A stretch of DNA of 64,000 nt from Burkholderiales bacterium. GTDB lineage: Bacteria > Pseudomonadota > Gammaproteobacteria > Burkholderiales > SG8-41. The stretch spans positions 1 to 64,000 of the forward strand of contig DATAJS010000031.1 in NCBI GenBank assembly GCA_036262035.1, written 5' to 3'. The first letter of the stretch is position 1. The number at the start of each line of letters is the position of its first letter. Below are positions 27,101 through 34,444 of the stretch, one piece after another. The notes beneath the pieces are model-generated. The model was not told the origin of the DNA and did not search any database. It saw only the letters and a program-made list of their open reading frames with translations. Position numbers and translations under genes: made by a program.

Positions 27101-27920
27101 AGAGCGGCAGGATCTCGAAACCTTTGGGATGGTGCTTGCGCAGCTCCTCGGCGGTCTCGCGGATCTCGCGCTCGCCGGGGAGAAAGACCAGGATGTCGCC
27201 GCCGCTGCGCTCGCGCGCGAGCTCGTCGACCGCCGCGACGATGGCGTCCTCCATGTCCTGCTCTTCCTCGTCCTCGTTGTCCGCTTCGAGCGGGCGGTAG
27301 CGGTGCTCGACGGGGTACATGCGGCCGGAGACTTCGATCACCGGCGCCGGTTTACCAAGATGCGCGAAGTGCTTCGAGAAGCGCTCGGTCTCGATCGTTG
27401 CGGAGGTGACGATGACCTTGAGATCCGGGCGTCTCGGCAGCAGGCGCTTGAGATATCCGAGCAGGAAATCGATGTTGAGGCTGCGCTCGTGCGCCTCGTC
27501 GATGATGATGGTGTCGTACGCCTTGAGCAGCCGGTCGCCCTGCGTCTCGGCGAGCAGGATGCCGTCGGTCATCAGCTTGACGTAGGTGTCGGCCGAGAGC
27601 TTGTCGGCGAAGCGCACCTTGTAGCCGACCGCGTGGCCGAGCGGGCTCTTGAGCTCCTGCGCGATGCGCGCCGCGACGGTGCGCGCGGCGATGCGGCGCG
27701 GCTGGGTATGGCCGATGAGGCCGTTCACACCGCGGCCGATCTCGAGGCAGATCTTGGGAAGCTGCGTGGTCTTCCCCGACCCGGTCTCGCCGCTGACGAT
27801 GACGACCTGGTTCTCCTGTATCGCCCGCGCGATCTCATCCTTGCGCGCGACGACCGGCAGCTCGTCGGGATACGTCGGCCTGGGGAGATTGGCAAGTCTG
27901 TGGACTGGGTCGAGCTTCAC
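24147..27920 (-). CDS. hrpA: ATP-dependent RNA helicase HrpA
   Basis: A 1257-residue DEAH-box helicase. Walker A GETGSGKTT spans 44-52 and DEAH is at 141-144. SATIETERFSKHF and the QRAGRCGRLGPG motif VI are present, followed by the long HrpA-specific C-terminal region. HrpA is an RNA helicase that can act on ribosomes and mRNA, and length is near normal. The GTG start is followed by MKLDPVHRL-type sequence. Oddly, 23 bases of a chromosomal repeat (25252-25274) lie in frame and encode most of VAQAPSPAG at residues 883-891, in a probably variable loop. Repeat copy F touches the 5' side. Confidence 0.95.
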   Translation of the reverse strand: MKLDPVHRLANLPRPTYPDELPVVARKDEIARAIQENQVVIVSGETGSGKTTQLPKICLEIGRGVNGLIGHTQPRRIAARTVAARIAQELKSPLGHAVGYKVRFADKLSADTYVKLMTDGILLAETQGDRLLKAYDTIIIDEAHERSLNIDFLLGYLKRLLPRRPDLKVIVTSATIETERFSKHFAHLGKPAPVIEVSGRMYPVEHRYRPLEADNEDEEEQDMEDAIVAAVDELARERSGGDILVFLPGEREIRETAEELRKHHPKGFEILPLYARLSFEEQERVFRSGGQRRIVLATNVAETSLTVPGIRYVIDTGLARVNRYSWRNKVEQLQVEKISRASANQRAGRCGRLGPGVCVRLYSQDDYDARPEFTDPEILRSSLAAVILRMKSLRIGDVEDFPFIEPPGARMIADGYQLLAELGAVDEQNQLTQVGWQLAKFPIDPRIARMVLAAKRENCLREVLIIASALSIQDPRERPFDKADAADRAQERFDDERSDFLAYLKLWDFFEESLKHKKSNRKLIDLMHEHFLSHRRMREWRDIHGQLAALVGELGMHPNTTEATYEQVHRALLAGLLGNIGLKSDDGAEYIGARDIKFLIFPGSVLKKATPKWIMAAEIVETTRLYARNVARIVPDWIEPLAVHLVKRHYSDPHWDKERGMVMAYERVTLHGLTIVPRRRIHYGPINPLEAREIFIHKALAAFEFETRGPFLEHNRKLVRELKELENKARRRDVLVDEHTIYEFYDAIIPEGIYNRSGFERWRRDAEAENPQLLFLTREYLMQHAATEIAEELFPDKLATDGADLKLRYRFEPGHPLDGVTVTVPLHLLNTVGETPFDWLVPGMLREKVTWAMKALPKGVRKHLFPLPEQVTAFLQWADAQRVAQAPSPAGGSSFSDSLRRFVQRRIGEPIPEKAWDEREMPQHLKMNFRVVDESGRELAVGRDLLTLKGQLGQAAQLTFGEQADTGIERADIRTWDFGDLPEEIAFTRKGRRLTGYPALVDEGGNVAIRLFDLESAAEEAMRGGVRRLLRIALKEQMKQLEKGSVGFLQSALQLRSVAAADDLREDLINAIADRAFLADDPMPRSQKAFEAQRGRARTRLPAVTEAATRLFAQIAEEYQRVNARLAGAKGPLSRPAADVRAQLSRLVYKGFFSATPWEQLSQLPRYLKAMELRLDKYGNNPERDAKHTQSIADLTKRLDDRIESQRKAGVADPRLDEFRWALEELRVSLFAQELRTPYPVSYKRLEKMWSTLRVAA
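25252..25274. repeat. Repeat arm inside hrpA
   Basis: These 23 bases are identical to the right arm of the inverted repeat at 50817-50839 (GCAGGCGAGGGCGCCTGCGC followed by TAC). They lie in frame within the hrpA coding sequence and encode a Pro/Ala-rich stretch. Confidence 0.8.
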
Positions 27921-27934
27921 TTCAAAAACAGATT

Positions 27935-28110
27935 AACCGCCAAGGACGCAAAGGACGCAAAGGAAAACCAGGAATGTCATCGCGAGGAGCGAAGCGACGT
28001 GGCGATCTCGTGGCGCACGTATCGACCGCGTCGCGATTGCTTCGTCGCTGCCGCTCCTCGCAATGACACGTTTCGTTCTCCTTTGCGTCCTTTGCGTCCT
28101 TTGCGGTTCA
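27935..28110. repeat. Nested intergenic repeat, copy F
   Basis: The outer arms are AACCGCCAAGGACGCAAAGG (two units) and TTTGCGTCC units ending TTTGCGGTT. The inner part is GTCATCGCGAGGAGCGAAGC, GTGGCGATCTCGTGGCGCAC and GATTGCTTCGTCGCT with GCTCCTCGCAATGAC. The inner half is closest to copy G. It lies between the hrpA start and the YbhB terminator. Confidence 0.9.
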
Positions 28111-28120
28111 ACACGCCTCT

Positions 28121-28150
28121 AAAAACGAAAGGCCGGCGAGGCCGGCCTTT
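28121..28150 (-). terminator. Rho-independent terminator of the YbhB gene
   Basis: Perfect 10-base arms AAAGGCCGGC and GCCGGCCTTT enclose a 3-base loop. On the minus strand they are followed by CGTTTTTAG, giving a U-tract. It lies 18 bases beyond the YbhB-like stop. Confidence 0.8.
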
Positions 28151-28168
28151 GACGGCAACGGACGGCGC

Positions 28169-28798
28169 TCAAGCCTGCACGTCTGGATTGAGGCTGTACA
28201 CGCCCGTCAGCTTCGCTTCTTCCAGCACGTGGCCTTTCATCGCGTTCAGGACATCCGGGCCGCGGAAGGGGCCGTTCACCCCGAGCTGCGCGACGTCGAG
28301 CGCGTAGAGCGTGAACACGTAGTGGTGCAGGATCGTGTCGTTCCACGGCGGGCACGGGCCGTCGTAGCCGTAGTAATCGCCTTTCATCTCGGCGTCCGAC
28401 GCGAACCACGCGGTGTAATCGTTGATGCCCTGGCGCGTGCCGCGCGGGCCCTGCGGGCCGGCCTTGCCGCGCGCGGTGACGCCGTCGGAGAACTCGCCCG
28501 CGCGGATCGGTCCCGAGTGCGGATCGAGGTCCACGAGCAGCCAGTGAAAGAAATCGACGCGCGCGAGGTCCGCGGGAATCGTCCTGCCTTCCTGGTTGAC
28601 GTCGTCGCCTTTGGACGGGACGTCGTAGTCGTGACAGACGAGCACCAGCGAGCGCGTGCCCATGGGCAGGTCGGCCCATTCGAGCGCGGGATTGCGATTG
28701 TTCGAAAGCCTCGCGTGGGTTTTCGGGTCGGGCGCGCAGAACGCGTATTCGGCAGGAATACGCTCGCCGTCGCCGAAGCTGGTGCTGGTGATCTTCAT
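28169..28798 (-). CDS. YbhB/YbcL-family (PEBP, Raf kinase inhibitor-like) protein
   Basis: A 209-residue phosphatidylethanolamine-binding-protein fold. NPALEWADLPMGTRSLVLVC and DYDVPSKG are the core ligand-pocket region, and VDFFHWLLVDLDPHSG and YDGPCPPWNDTILHHYVFTL complete the PEBP signature. Bacterial members are cytosolic or periplasmic with no settled function. ATG 28798 is chosen because a near-perfect ribosome-binding site (AAGGAGGAC) precedes it; an ATG 39 bases upstream lies before that site. A hairpin terminator follows the stop. Confidence 0.9.
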   Translation of the reverse strand: MKITSTSFGDGERIPAEYAFCAPDPKTHARLSNNRNPALEWADLPMGTRSLVLVCHDYDVPSKGDDVNQEGRTIPADLARVDFFHWLLVDLDPHSGPIRAGEFSDGVTARGKAGPQGPRGTRQGINDYTAWFASDAEMKGDYYGYDGPCPPWNDTILHHYVFTLYALDVAQLGVNGPFRGPDVLNAMKGHVLEEAKLTGVYSLNPDVQA

Positions 28799-28857
28799 CG
28801 GTCCTCCTTTTTTGCGCGGGGGATTATAGCCCCTCACCCTGTAGCGCTTCGCGCGAG

Positions 28858-28910
28858 GCGCGGTGCGTTACCACGCACCCTACGTAGGGTGCGCGCAAGC
28901 GCACCGCGCC
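28858..28910. repeat. GTAGGGTGCG inverted repeat
   Basis: Outer arms GGCGCGGTGCG and CGCACCGCGCC enclose a perfect 20-base palindrome CGCACCCTACGTAGGGTGCG at 28874-28893. Related units lie at 23981-24055 and 44911-44947. It fills the space between the YbhB start and the baeRF stop. Confidence 0.85.
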
Positions 28911-28917
28911 GTTACTC

Positions 28918-30126
28918 TTAGTACCGGAAGATAGCTGCGAGACCGGTGTCCGTCGGCATGCTGCCCAGCGGCGCGACGATGACCTGCCCGCCGGTCTTGA
29001 GCACGCGCTCGGCGAGATCGTCGAGGATGTCGCCTGCGGCCGGATCGTCCCGCACCACCGCGCGGCGCGGCATCTTGCCGTCGATGTGGCCCGGGATCCT
29101 GCGGTCGGCTTCGACGATGAGCGTGCCGACGCGGCCCTCGCTCGCGAACTCGACCGCGTGCGTGAGATCGTCGGTCGCCATCGCGCGCGCTTTCTGCGCA
29201 TGAAACATGTCGAGAATCTCGGCGAGCCTCGCGTGATAGCGCGGCTCGACGAGCTTCCACGCGGCGTCGCGCAGCGCTTCGCACGTCATCGAGTCGGCGT
29301 TCTTGTGGATCGCCTCGTCGAGCAGGAACGGGTTCTTGGTGATGTTGCGGAAGTGCGTGTGATACTCGGGCAGCGCGGCGAGGATCAGCGGCAGCTCCGA
29401 AGGTTTGGAATGCGCTTCGCAGACCGCGCGGTCGATGACGCGGAAGAAGCGCTCGATGTCGATGCCGACCTCGTCCTTCTTCGAGCCATGGCCGTGGTAG
29501 GCGCCGGTGCCGGCATGGCCCGCGCGGCCGGCGCCCTGCGTCCCCTGCTTCTCCACGCCCTGCTGCTTCACGTCGGGCCCGAGCGCTTCCTCGATCGTGC
29601 GCGGCACCGAAGGCGCCATCACGATCTCGTCGAGCACGTAACGATTGCCCTGGTAGAGCTTGATCTCCTTGCGGTCGAGCGCGAGGATCTGGTAGGTGTC
29701 CTCCGACTGGAAGACGCGCACCAGCGGCTTGAGGTAGAGGTGGTCGTTGACCACGGTCAGGTCGGGCACCGGCCGCTGCACTTTCTCGACGTGGAAGAAG
29801 CCCGGCGCGCCGAACACCGCGATGCCGTCCTGCGGGTGCCCCCAGAAAGCCGAGTCCTCGACGAGGCGTTCGAACGGGCCGAGCAGCGCCGTGTAGTCGC
29901 CCATGTCGGGCTTGCCCTCGAGCTTGGACTTGAGCTCCTTGAGGGCATTGCGATACTTGACCGGGTTCTGCTGCGAATCCGGGAACGACCGGAAAGTCGG
30001 CATGTAGAGCGACAGGCACGGCTTTGCGTGCATCTCCAGCAGCCGCTTCAGGCGCTGGAACATCGGCTTGTCACGATGCTCTCCGGTGGCGTGTACGTTG
30101 GCTTTGACGTTCGCTTGGGCTGTCAT
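28918..30126 (-). CDS. Bacterial archaeo-eukaryotic release factor family protein (baeRF, probably family 3)
   Basis: A 402-residue protein of the baeRF group, distant relatives of eRF1/Pelota. Visible are the N-terminal domain start CLSLYMPTFRSFPDSQQNPV, the middle IDIERFFRVIDRAV with a Gly/His-rich loop just before it (about residues 200-218, GAGRAGHAGTGAYHGHGS), and the C-terminal L7Ae-like end GGQVIVAPLGSMPTDTGLAA IFRY. No GGQ peptide-release motif is evident in the loop; GGQV near the C-terminus is in a different domain. Its ATG overlaps the stop of a ribosome-hibernation factor gene (ATGA), so the pair are made together. Relatives such as Balon bind dormant ribosomes, and that role here is inference. 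Confidence 0.82.
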   Translation of the reverse strand: MTAQANVKANVHATGEHRDKPMFQRLKRLLEMHAKPCLSLYMPTFRSFPDSQQNPVKYRNALKELKSKLEGKPDMGDYTALLGPFERLVEDSAFWGHPQDGIAVFGAPGFFHVEKVQRPVPDLTVVNDHLYLKPLVRVFQSEDTYQILALDRKEIKLYQGNRYVLDEIVMAPSVPRTIEEALGPDVKQQGVEKQGTQGAGRAGHAGTGAYHGHGSKKDEVGIDIERFFRVIDRAVCEAHSKPSELPLILAALPEYHTHFRNITKNPFLLDEAIHKNADSMTCEALRDAAWKLVEPRYHARLAEILDMFHAQKARAMATDDLTHAVEFASEGRVGTLIVEADRRIPGHIDGKMPRRAVVRDDPAAGDILDDLAERVLKTGGQVIVAPLGSMPTDTGLAAIFRY

Positions 30127-30461
30127 TCGGTCAGGCTCCTTTTACCGGTGGCCACCACGCTCTGCTTGCCGATCTTGTGCTCGAGCGCGCGCTCGAGCTT
30201 CTCCATCGCCCCGCTGATCGCAAGGTCGAGGTTTTCGGCTTCGTGGTTGACCGCTACGGGTCCCAGCCCTCCCAGCCGGGCTTCCATCAGGCACCGCTTG
30301 TCGGGGCCGCCTTTTACACCGTTCAGATCGTTGAGGTGCACTTCGACCCGCGTGATGCGGTCGCTGAACCGCTCCAGCGTGTCTCGAACGAGCGCTTGCA
30401 CGTGGCCCGCCAGCTCGGGAGAGCCGGTGATGTGATGGTCGCTGTTGATCTGGATTTGCAT
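30123..30461 (-). CDS. HPF/RaiA-family ribosome hibernation factor
   Basis: A 112-residue short HPF/YfiA-like protein. MQIQINSDHHITGSPELAGH, RFSDRITRVEVHLNDLNG and ENLDLAISGAMEKLERALE match the beta-alpha-beta-beta-beta-alpha fold that sits in the 30S decoding region and blocks translation in resting cells. The C-terminal tail is short, as in factors lacking the long-HPF dimerisation domain. The start ATG has AGAGGG upstream. The stop overlaps the baeRF start by four bases. Confidence 0.88.
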   Translation of the reverse strand: MQIQINSDHHITGSPELAGHVQALVRDTLERFSDRITRVEVHLNDLNGVKGGPDKRCLMEARLGGLGPVAVNHEAENLDLAISGAMEKLERALEHKIGKQSVVATGKRSLTE

Positions 30462-30632
30462 ACGCCCTCTTGCTGTGTCGTCGGTTTTCGCCCCCGTACG
30501 CGCGCAGCACGGTAACGGCCGGCACGGCGTGCAGCGACCTCGAGGCAGGGACTGGCTACAAGTCCATGTTTTTGCGCGGACTTGCCCCTCCCTCGGCCGC
30601 CGCGGCGGGGGTTCAAACTGTGCGAAGCAATT
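30462..30632. promoter_or_regulatory. Upstream region of the HPF-baeRF operon
   Basis: This 171-base space lies between the HPF start and the stop of the upstream aminopeptidase gene on the same strand. It should carry the operon promoter, and stress or stationary-phase control would be expected. I saw no confident promoter boxes. Confidence 0.4.
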
Positions 30633-31727
30633 CTAGTGCGCGGACGCCGAGGCCGGGCTGGAGGAGGGCATGAGGCGTTCGATCGCGGCGGCGCGCTCTT
30701 TCTTGCCGAGCTTCGCCAGATCTTTCACGGCGCCGTAGAAGCGGGGCATGTCGCCCTCTTCGCGCGCGAGGAGCGCCTGGAACGCGGGAACTTTGCGGGT
30801 GTAGATGGAGACCGAGGCGAGGAGCGCGTTGTTGGGCTTGTCCTCGAACCAGCGGTCGAAGCCCTTGAAGCCGCCCCAGCCTTCCTTGAGCTTCTGGTAT
30901 TCCGAGTCGAGCTCGGCGAACAGCGCGGTCTTGCGAGGGCGCATCTCTTTCGGGGGCAACCCCGACTTGTAGAGCGCGTCGAGCTTGCCGCGATAGGTCT
31001 CGATGAGGTTGACGAACTGCGTCCGGCGCTGGGCGACCAGTGCGTTCGTGGTGCGGTCCTGCTCGGTGCCGTAGCGCGCCAGCCAGCGGCGCATGCCCTC
31101 CTGCTCGACCGCCACCGCGAAGGACTCGTTGAACACGCTGTCGTCCTTCACGTAGACGATCTGGTGAGCGAGCTCGTGGAAGATCAGCCTCGCGAGGTGC
31201 GCCTTGGGATAGTTCACGAAGGTGTTGAGCACCGGGTCGGGAAAATAACCCAGGGTCGAATACGCCGGCACGCCGCCGACGAACACGTCGAAACCGTCCT
31301 TGGCGACTTCGTCGGCGAAGCCTTCGGCTTCGACCTTGGAGAAGTAACCCCGATAGGCCACGCAGCCGGCGAAGATGAAGCACCACTGTTTCGGCTGTAT
31401 CGAGAACTCGGGCGCCGCGAAGACGTTCCAGATCACGAAAGGCCGGTCGAGGTTGGCGTAGCTGCGATAGCTCGCGTTGCGCGGCAGGCCGAGCTCGTCG
31501 CTCGCGAACTCGCGGATCTGCAACACCTCGCGCAGCTTGGCCCGCAGCCGCTCCGACGTGTCGGGCTTGTCGATGACCACTTCGATGTCGTGCTGGCGGC
31601 TCCAGATGTCGAGCTGTCCGCGCACCGATTGCAGGTAATACGGCAGGTTGGTGCAGCCGACGATGACCGCCGCCGCCGTCAGGGCGGCCGCAATGAGGGT
31701 GGTGCGCCTGAGGGAGCGCCGGGCCAT
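30633..31727 (-). CDS. Putative lipoprotein aminopeptidase (PF10023-type zinc peptidase)
   Basis: A 364-residue protein with a signal peptide and a lipobox ending IVGC (Cys25), so probably a membrane lipoprotein. The zinc motif HELAHQ is followed by the glutamate in NESFAVAVEQEG, the gluzincin-like pattern of the family named putative aminopeptidase. Other family segments are YLQSVRGQLDIWSR near the N-terminus, and YRGYFSKVEAEGFADE. The substrate is not known. It lies 10 bases downstream of the phosphatase gene on the same strand. Confidence 0.85.
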   Translation of the reverse strand: MARRSLRRTTLIAAALTAAAVIVGCTNLPYYLQSVRGQLDIWSRQHDIEVVIDKPDTSERLRAKLREVLQIREFASDELGLPRNASYRSYANLDRPFVIWNVFAAPEFSIQPKQWCFIFAGCVAYRGYFSKVEAEGFADEVAKDGFDVFVGGVPAYSTLGYFPDPVLNTFVNYPKAHLARLIFHELAHQIVYVKDDSVFNESFAVAVEQEGMRRWLARYGTEQDRTTNALVAQRRTQFVNLIETYRGKLDALYKSGLPPKEMRPRKTALFAELDSEYQKLKEGWGGFKGFDRWFEDKPNNALLASVSIYTRKVPAFQALLAREEGDMPRFYGAVKDLAKLGKKERAAAIERLMPSSSPASASAH

Positions 31728-31737
31728 GTACGGGATG

Positions 31738-32379
31738 TTAAACGTTGGCGTCCGAGAAGCGCGTCACATCGTCGTCGGATAGGTGGGATACATCACAGAC
31801 CGCCAGGGCTTGCCAGGCGTTCCCGTCGTAGCGGAACGTGTTGAGGCTGCAGTTGAGGAGCGGAAAACCGCGCGGAGTCTCGATCGGCATCCCGACGGCT
31901 CTGCGATAGGCGGCGTCGAGCACGAGCCCGTGAGACACGACGACGACCGTCTCCCCTTCGTGCCGCGCCGCGATACGCTCGAGCGCGCCGACGCAGCGGT
32001 CCATGAATTCCACCGCGCTCTCGCCGCCGGGCATGCGGAAATCGGGCAGGCGCTTGGCGAAGAGCTCGTGGAGCTCGGGATGCTTCGCCTTGATCTCGGT
32101 GTTGGTGAGCCCTTCGAAGATACCGAAATGGCGCTCGCGCAAGTCCGCGTCGGCGACGATCTCGTGCCCGGTCGCATCGGCGATGCAGCGCGCGGTCTGG
32201 TGCGCGCGGCCGAGGTCGCTGGAGTAGAGCGCGCTGAACGACACGCCCTTCAGTCGCCGCGCGAGCTGCTTCGCCTGCACGAGCCCGAGCGGCGTCAGCG
32301 GGCTGTCGTGCTGCCCCTGCATGCGGCCCTGCTGGTTCCAGAGCGTCTCGCCGTGTCTGATCAGAAGTATTTCAGTCAT
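31738..32379 (-). CDS. Histidine phosphatase (phosphoglycerate mutase-like, GpmB type)
   Basis: A 213-residue phosphatase. The catalytic RHGET is at residues 8-12 (nucleophile His9), and the second catalytic His is in VVVSHGLVLDA. SALYSSDLGRAHQTA is the typical third motif. Whether it is a mutase or a phosphatase for small phospho-esters cannot be told; the short length favours a phosphatase. The aminopeptidase gene follows 10 bases downstream. Confidence 0.88.
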   Translation of the reverse strand: MTEILLIRHGETLWNQQGRMQGQHDSPLTPLGLVQAKQLARRLKGVSFSALYSSDLGRAHQTARCIADATGHEIVADADLRERHFGIFEGLTNTEIKAKHPELHELFAKRLPDFRMPGGESAVEFMDRCVGALERIAARHEGETVVVVSHGLVLDAAYRRAVGMPIETPRGFPLLNCSLNTFRYDGNAWQALAVCDVSHLSDDDVTRFSDANV

Positions 32380-32393
32380 GTGAAGGCGTTATT

Positions 32394-32560
32394 TACCGAA
32401 GGGGACGCAGAGGCGCGCGGAGGAATCAACGACCGTCATTCCCGACCGCGCGCAAGCGCGATGCGATCGGGAATCCATCTTGAACTTCCTGACGTCGAAA
32501 ATGGATCCCCGCCTACGCGGGGATGACGGCGCGCTTTCTCTGTGCGCCTCTGTGGTTAAT
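32394..32560. repeat. Nested intergenic repeat, copy I (GTCATTCCCG payload)
   Basis: The outer arms are GGGGACGCAGAGGCGCGCGG on the left and TGTGCGCCTCTGTGGTTAA on the right. The inside holds two inverted units: GTCATTCCCG to GGGAATCCA (32436-32478), and AAAATGGATCCCCGCC to GGGGATGACGG (about 32498-32529). The same inner unit appears at 54338-54533 and 55404-55494. The right outer end supplies the TAA of the dehydrogenase gene. Confidence 0.85.
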
Positions 32561-33485
32561 TCTGCTTTTCCTTATCGAGGATATCCATCGCGCCCGCCAA
32601 AGCGCGTTCGTATCGAGCTTTCTCCTCGGCGATCGACTCGTCGGTCCAGTCGTAGAAACCTTTCTTCGCTTTCATCCCGATGTGCCCCGCTTTGACCCGG
32701 TCGCTCATGTACGGGCTCGGCACGGTGTCGTTGCACAGATCGGGATAGATCGTCTCCGCGCCGGCGTTGTGCACGTCGAGGCCGGCGTGGTCGCGCTGGA
32801 GCAGCGGACCGGCGGCGATGTAGCGGAAGCCGAAGCCGTAGCGCACGATGTTGTCGATGTCCTCGACCGAGCAGATGCCGCGCTCGACGAGCTTGATCGC
32901 TTCGCGCGAGAGCACCGCCTGCAGGCGCGCGCCGAGGAAGCCGGGAATGTCGAGGTTCACGCGCACCGGCACCTTGCCGACGCTCTGCATGATCTTCACC
33001 ACGCGGTCGGCGATCGCTTTCCTCGTGTGCTGGGACGAGACGACCTCCACCGCCGGCACGATGTGCGCGGGCATGAAGTAATGCGTGCCCAGCATGCGCT
33101 CGCGCGTCGGCAGGCGCTCGCCGATGACGCTGATCGGGATCGCGGTCGAGTTGCTGCAAAGCGGCGTGTTGGGCTTGGAGAGCTTCACCATCTCTTCGAA
33201 GACCGCCTGCTTCACGTCCAGGCGCTCGGGAGCGGCTTCGATCGCGATCTCGACCTTCTCCCACGGCACCGAGCCGATCGTGTCGTGGAGCGGAAAGCCT
33301 TCTTCGGAATACTCGGCGCCGAGCTTGTCCATCGCCGCGCGCAAACGCTGCGGCAGGGTCTCGCGCATGCGGTCCTGCGGGTTGACGATGTGCGCGGTCC
33401 AGCCGTGCGCGGCGAAGGTCGCCGCGATGTCGGCGCCCATCGTGCCGCCGCCGATCACCGCGACGGTGCGGTCGTTGTCTGCCAT
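32556..33485 (-). CDS. 3-hydroxyacyl-CoA dehydrogenase family protein
   Basis: A 309-residue NAD-dependent dehydrogenase. The Rossmann motif VIGGGTMGADIA is at the N-terminus, the catalytic His is in MLGTHYFMPAHIVPAVEVV, and SNSTAIPIS is the substrate-loop serine region. The C-terminal domain includes NVDIPGFLGxRLQAV-like sequence and DHAGLDVHNAGAETIYPDL. It oxidises a 3-hydroxyacyl-CoA or a related hydroxy acid. The PAHIVPAVEVV form, instead of NPVPVMKLVE of FadB-type enzymes, suggests a branch with another substrate. The last codon and the TAA lie at the edge of repeat copy I. Confidence 0.85.
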   Translation of the reverse strand: MADNDRTVAVIGGGTMGADIAATFAAHGWTAHIVNPQDRMRETLPQRLRAAMDKLGAEYSEEGFPLHDTIGSVPWEKVEIAIEAAPERLDVKQAVFEEMVKLSKPNTPLCSNSTAIPISVIGERLPTRERMLGTHYFMPAHIVPAVEVVSSQHTRKAIADRVVKIMQSVGKVPVRVNLDIPGFLGARLQAVLSREAIKLVERGICSVEDIDNIVRYGFGFRYIAAGPLLQRDHAGLDVHNAGAETIYPDLCNDTVPSPYMSDRVKAGHIGMKAKKGFYDWTDESIAEEKARYERALAGAMDILDKEKQN

Positions 33486-33531
33486 GGGAAAGGTGCGAAG
33501 AGCAGGAGAGCGTTCATTCTATACTCGGCCG

Positions 33532-34269
33532 ATGCCCTCGGTCGCCGTCATCGTTTTCGCGTCCTCCGTCGTCCTCCTCGCCTACGTCATCTTCGGAATC
33601 TCGGGGTTCGGCTCGACGATCATCGCGGTGCCGCTGCTGGCGCACTTCTACCCGATCAAGTTCCTGATCCCGATGATCGTGCTGCTCGACTGCATCGGCG
33701 CGATCACCATGGGGGTGCGCCTGCGAGCCGACATCAACAAGGCGGAGCTGAAGCCGCTGCTCCCGTTTCTCGCCGCGGGACTGCTCGTCGGGGCGTTCCT
33801 GCTGCTCCGCGTGCCCGCAGACCTCCTGCTGGGCGGCCTGGGCGCCGTGGTGATCGTGTACGGCGCCCTGTACGCTTCGGGCAGGCAGCCGGCGTTTCGC
33901 GTCCCGCGCTGGACCGCGGCCCCGGTCGGCCTCTTCGCCGGCATGACCTCGTCGATGTTCGGCGTGGGCGGGCCGATCTACGTCATGTACCTGACCGCGC
34001 GCGGCTCGGCGCCGCAGAACATCCGCGCGACCGTGCCGGTGATCTTCATCTTCACGACGGTCGCGCGCATCGCGATCTTCGCGGTCGCGGGCCTCTTCAC
34101 CCTGCAGGTGCTCTACACCGCGGCCGCGCTCCTGCCGCTGATGATCCTGGGCATATGGCTGGGGCACCACCTGCATCTGAACATGACGCGCGAGCAGATG
34201 GTGCGGATCATCGGCGTCCTTCTCGTCGCCAGCGGCGGGTCGCTGGTGGTGAGGGCGCTGGCGAGCTGA
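33532..34269 (+). CDS. TSUP (TauE/SafE-type) membrane permease
   Basis: A 245-residue polytopic protein with the duplicated TSUP motif: ISGFGSTIIAVPLLAHFYPI in the first half, and AGMTSSMFGVGGPIYVMYL in the second. Members export sulfite, sulfoacetate or similar organic anions. There are about seven to eight hydrophobic segments. It is divergent from the dehydrogenase gene with 46 bases between starts. The substrate is unknown. Confidence 0.88.
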   Translation: MPSVAVIVFASSVVLLAYVIFGISGFGSTIIAVPLLAHFYPIKFLIPMIVLLDCIGAITMGVRLRADINKAELKPLLPFLAAGLLVGAFLLLRVPADLLLGGLGAVVIVYGALYASGRQPAFRVPRWTAAPVGLFAGMTSSMFGVGGPIYVMYLTARGSAPQNIRATVPVIFIFTTVARIAIFAVAGLFTLQVLYTAAALLPLMILGIWLGHHLHLNMTREQMVRIIGVLLVASGGSLVVRALAS

Positions 34270-34281
34270 TCGCTTGAAGGC

Positions 34282-34444
34282 AATTGACCGCAAAGGACGC
34301 AAAGGAAAAACCAGGAATGTCATCGCGAGGAGCGAAGCGACGTGGCGATCTCGTGGCGCACGTCGACCGTGTCGGGATTGCTTCGTCGCTGTCGCTCCTC
34401 GCAACGACGAATATGCCTTTTCCTTTGCGTCCTTTGCGGTTCAA
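34282..34444. repeat. Nested intergenic repeat, copy G
   Basis: The outer arms are GACCGCAAAGGACGCAAAGG and TCCTTTGCGTCCTTTGCGGT. The inner sequence is very close to copy F, including GTGGCGATCTCGTGGCGCAC. The right end supplies the TGA of the aminotransferase gene (34441-34443). It lies between convergent genes, and it is the last A-G type copy in the window. Confidence 0.9.

Noticed and set aside
24660-28307. A 1215-codon open frame on the + strand opposite hrpA
   Set aside because: It is a GC-rich antisense shadow of hrpA: Arg/Glu/Ala/His-rich with no domain, no ribosome-binding site, and it runs through repeat copy F.
28858-28910. The GTAGGGTGCG palindrome as a terminator of the baeRF gene
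   Set aside because: No T-tract follows on either strand, and the unit recurs as a dispersed repeat.
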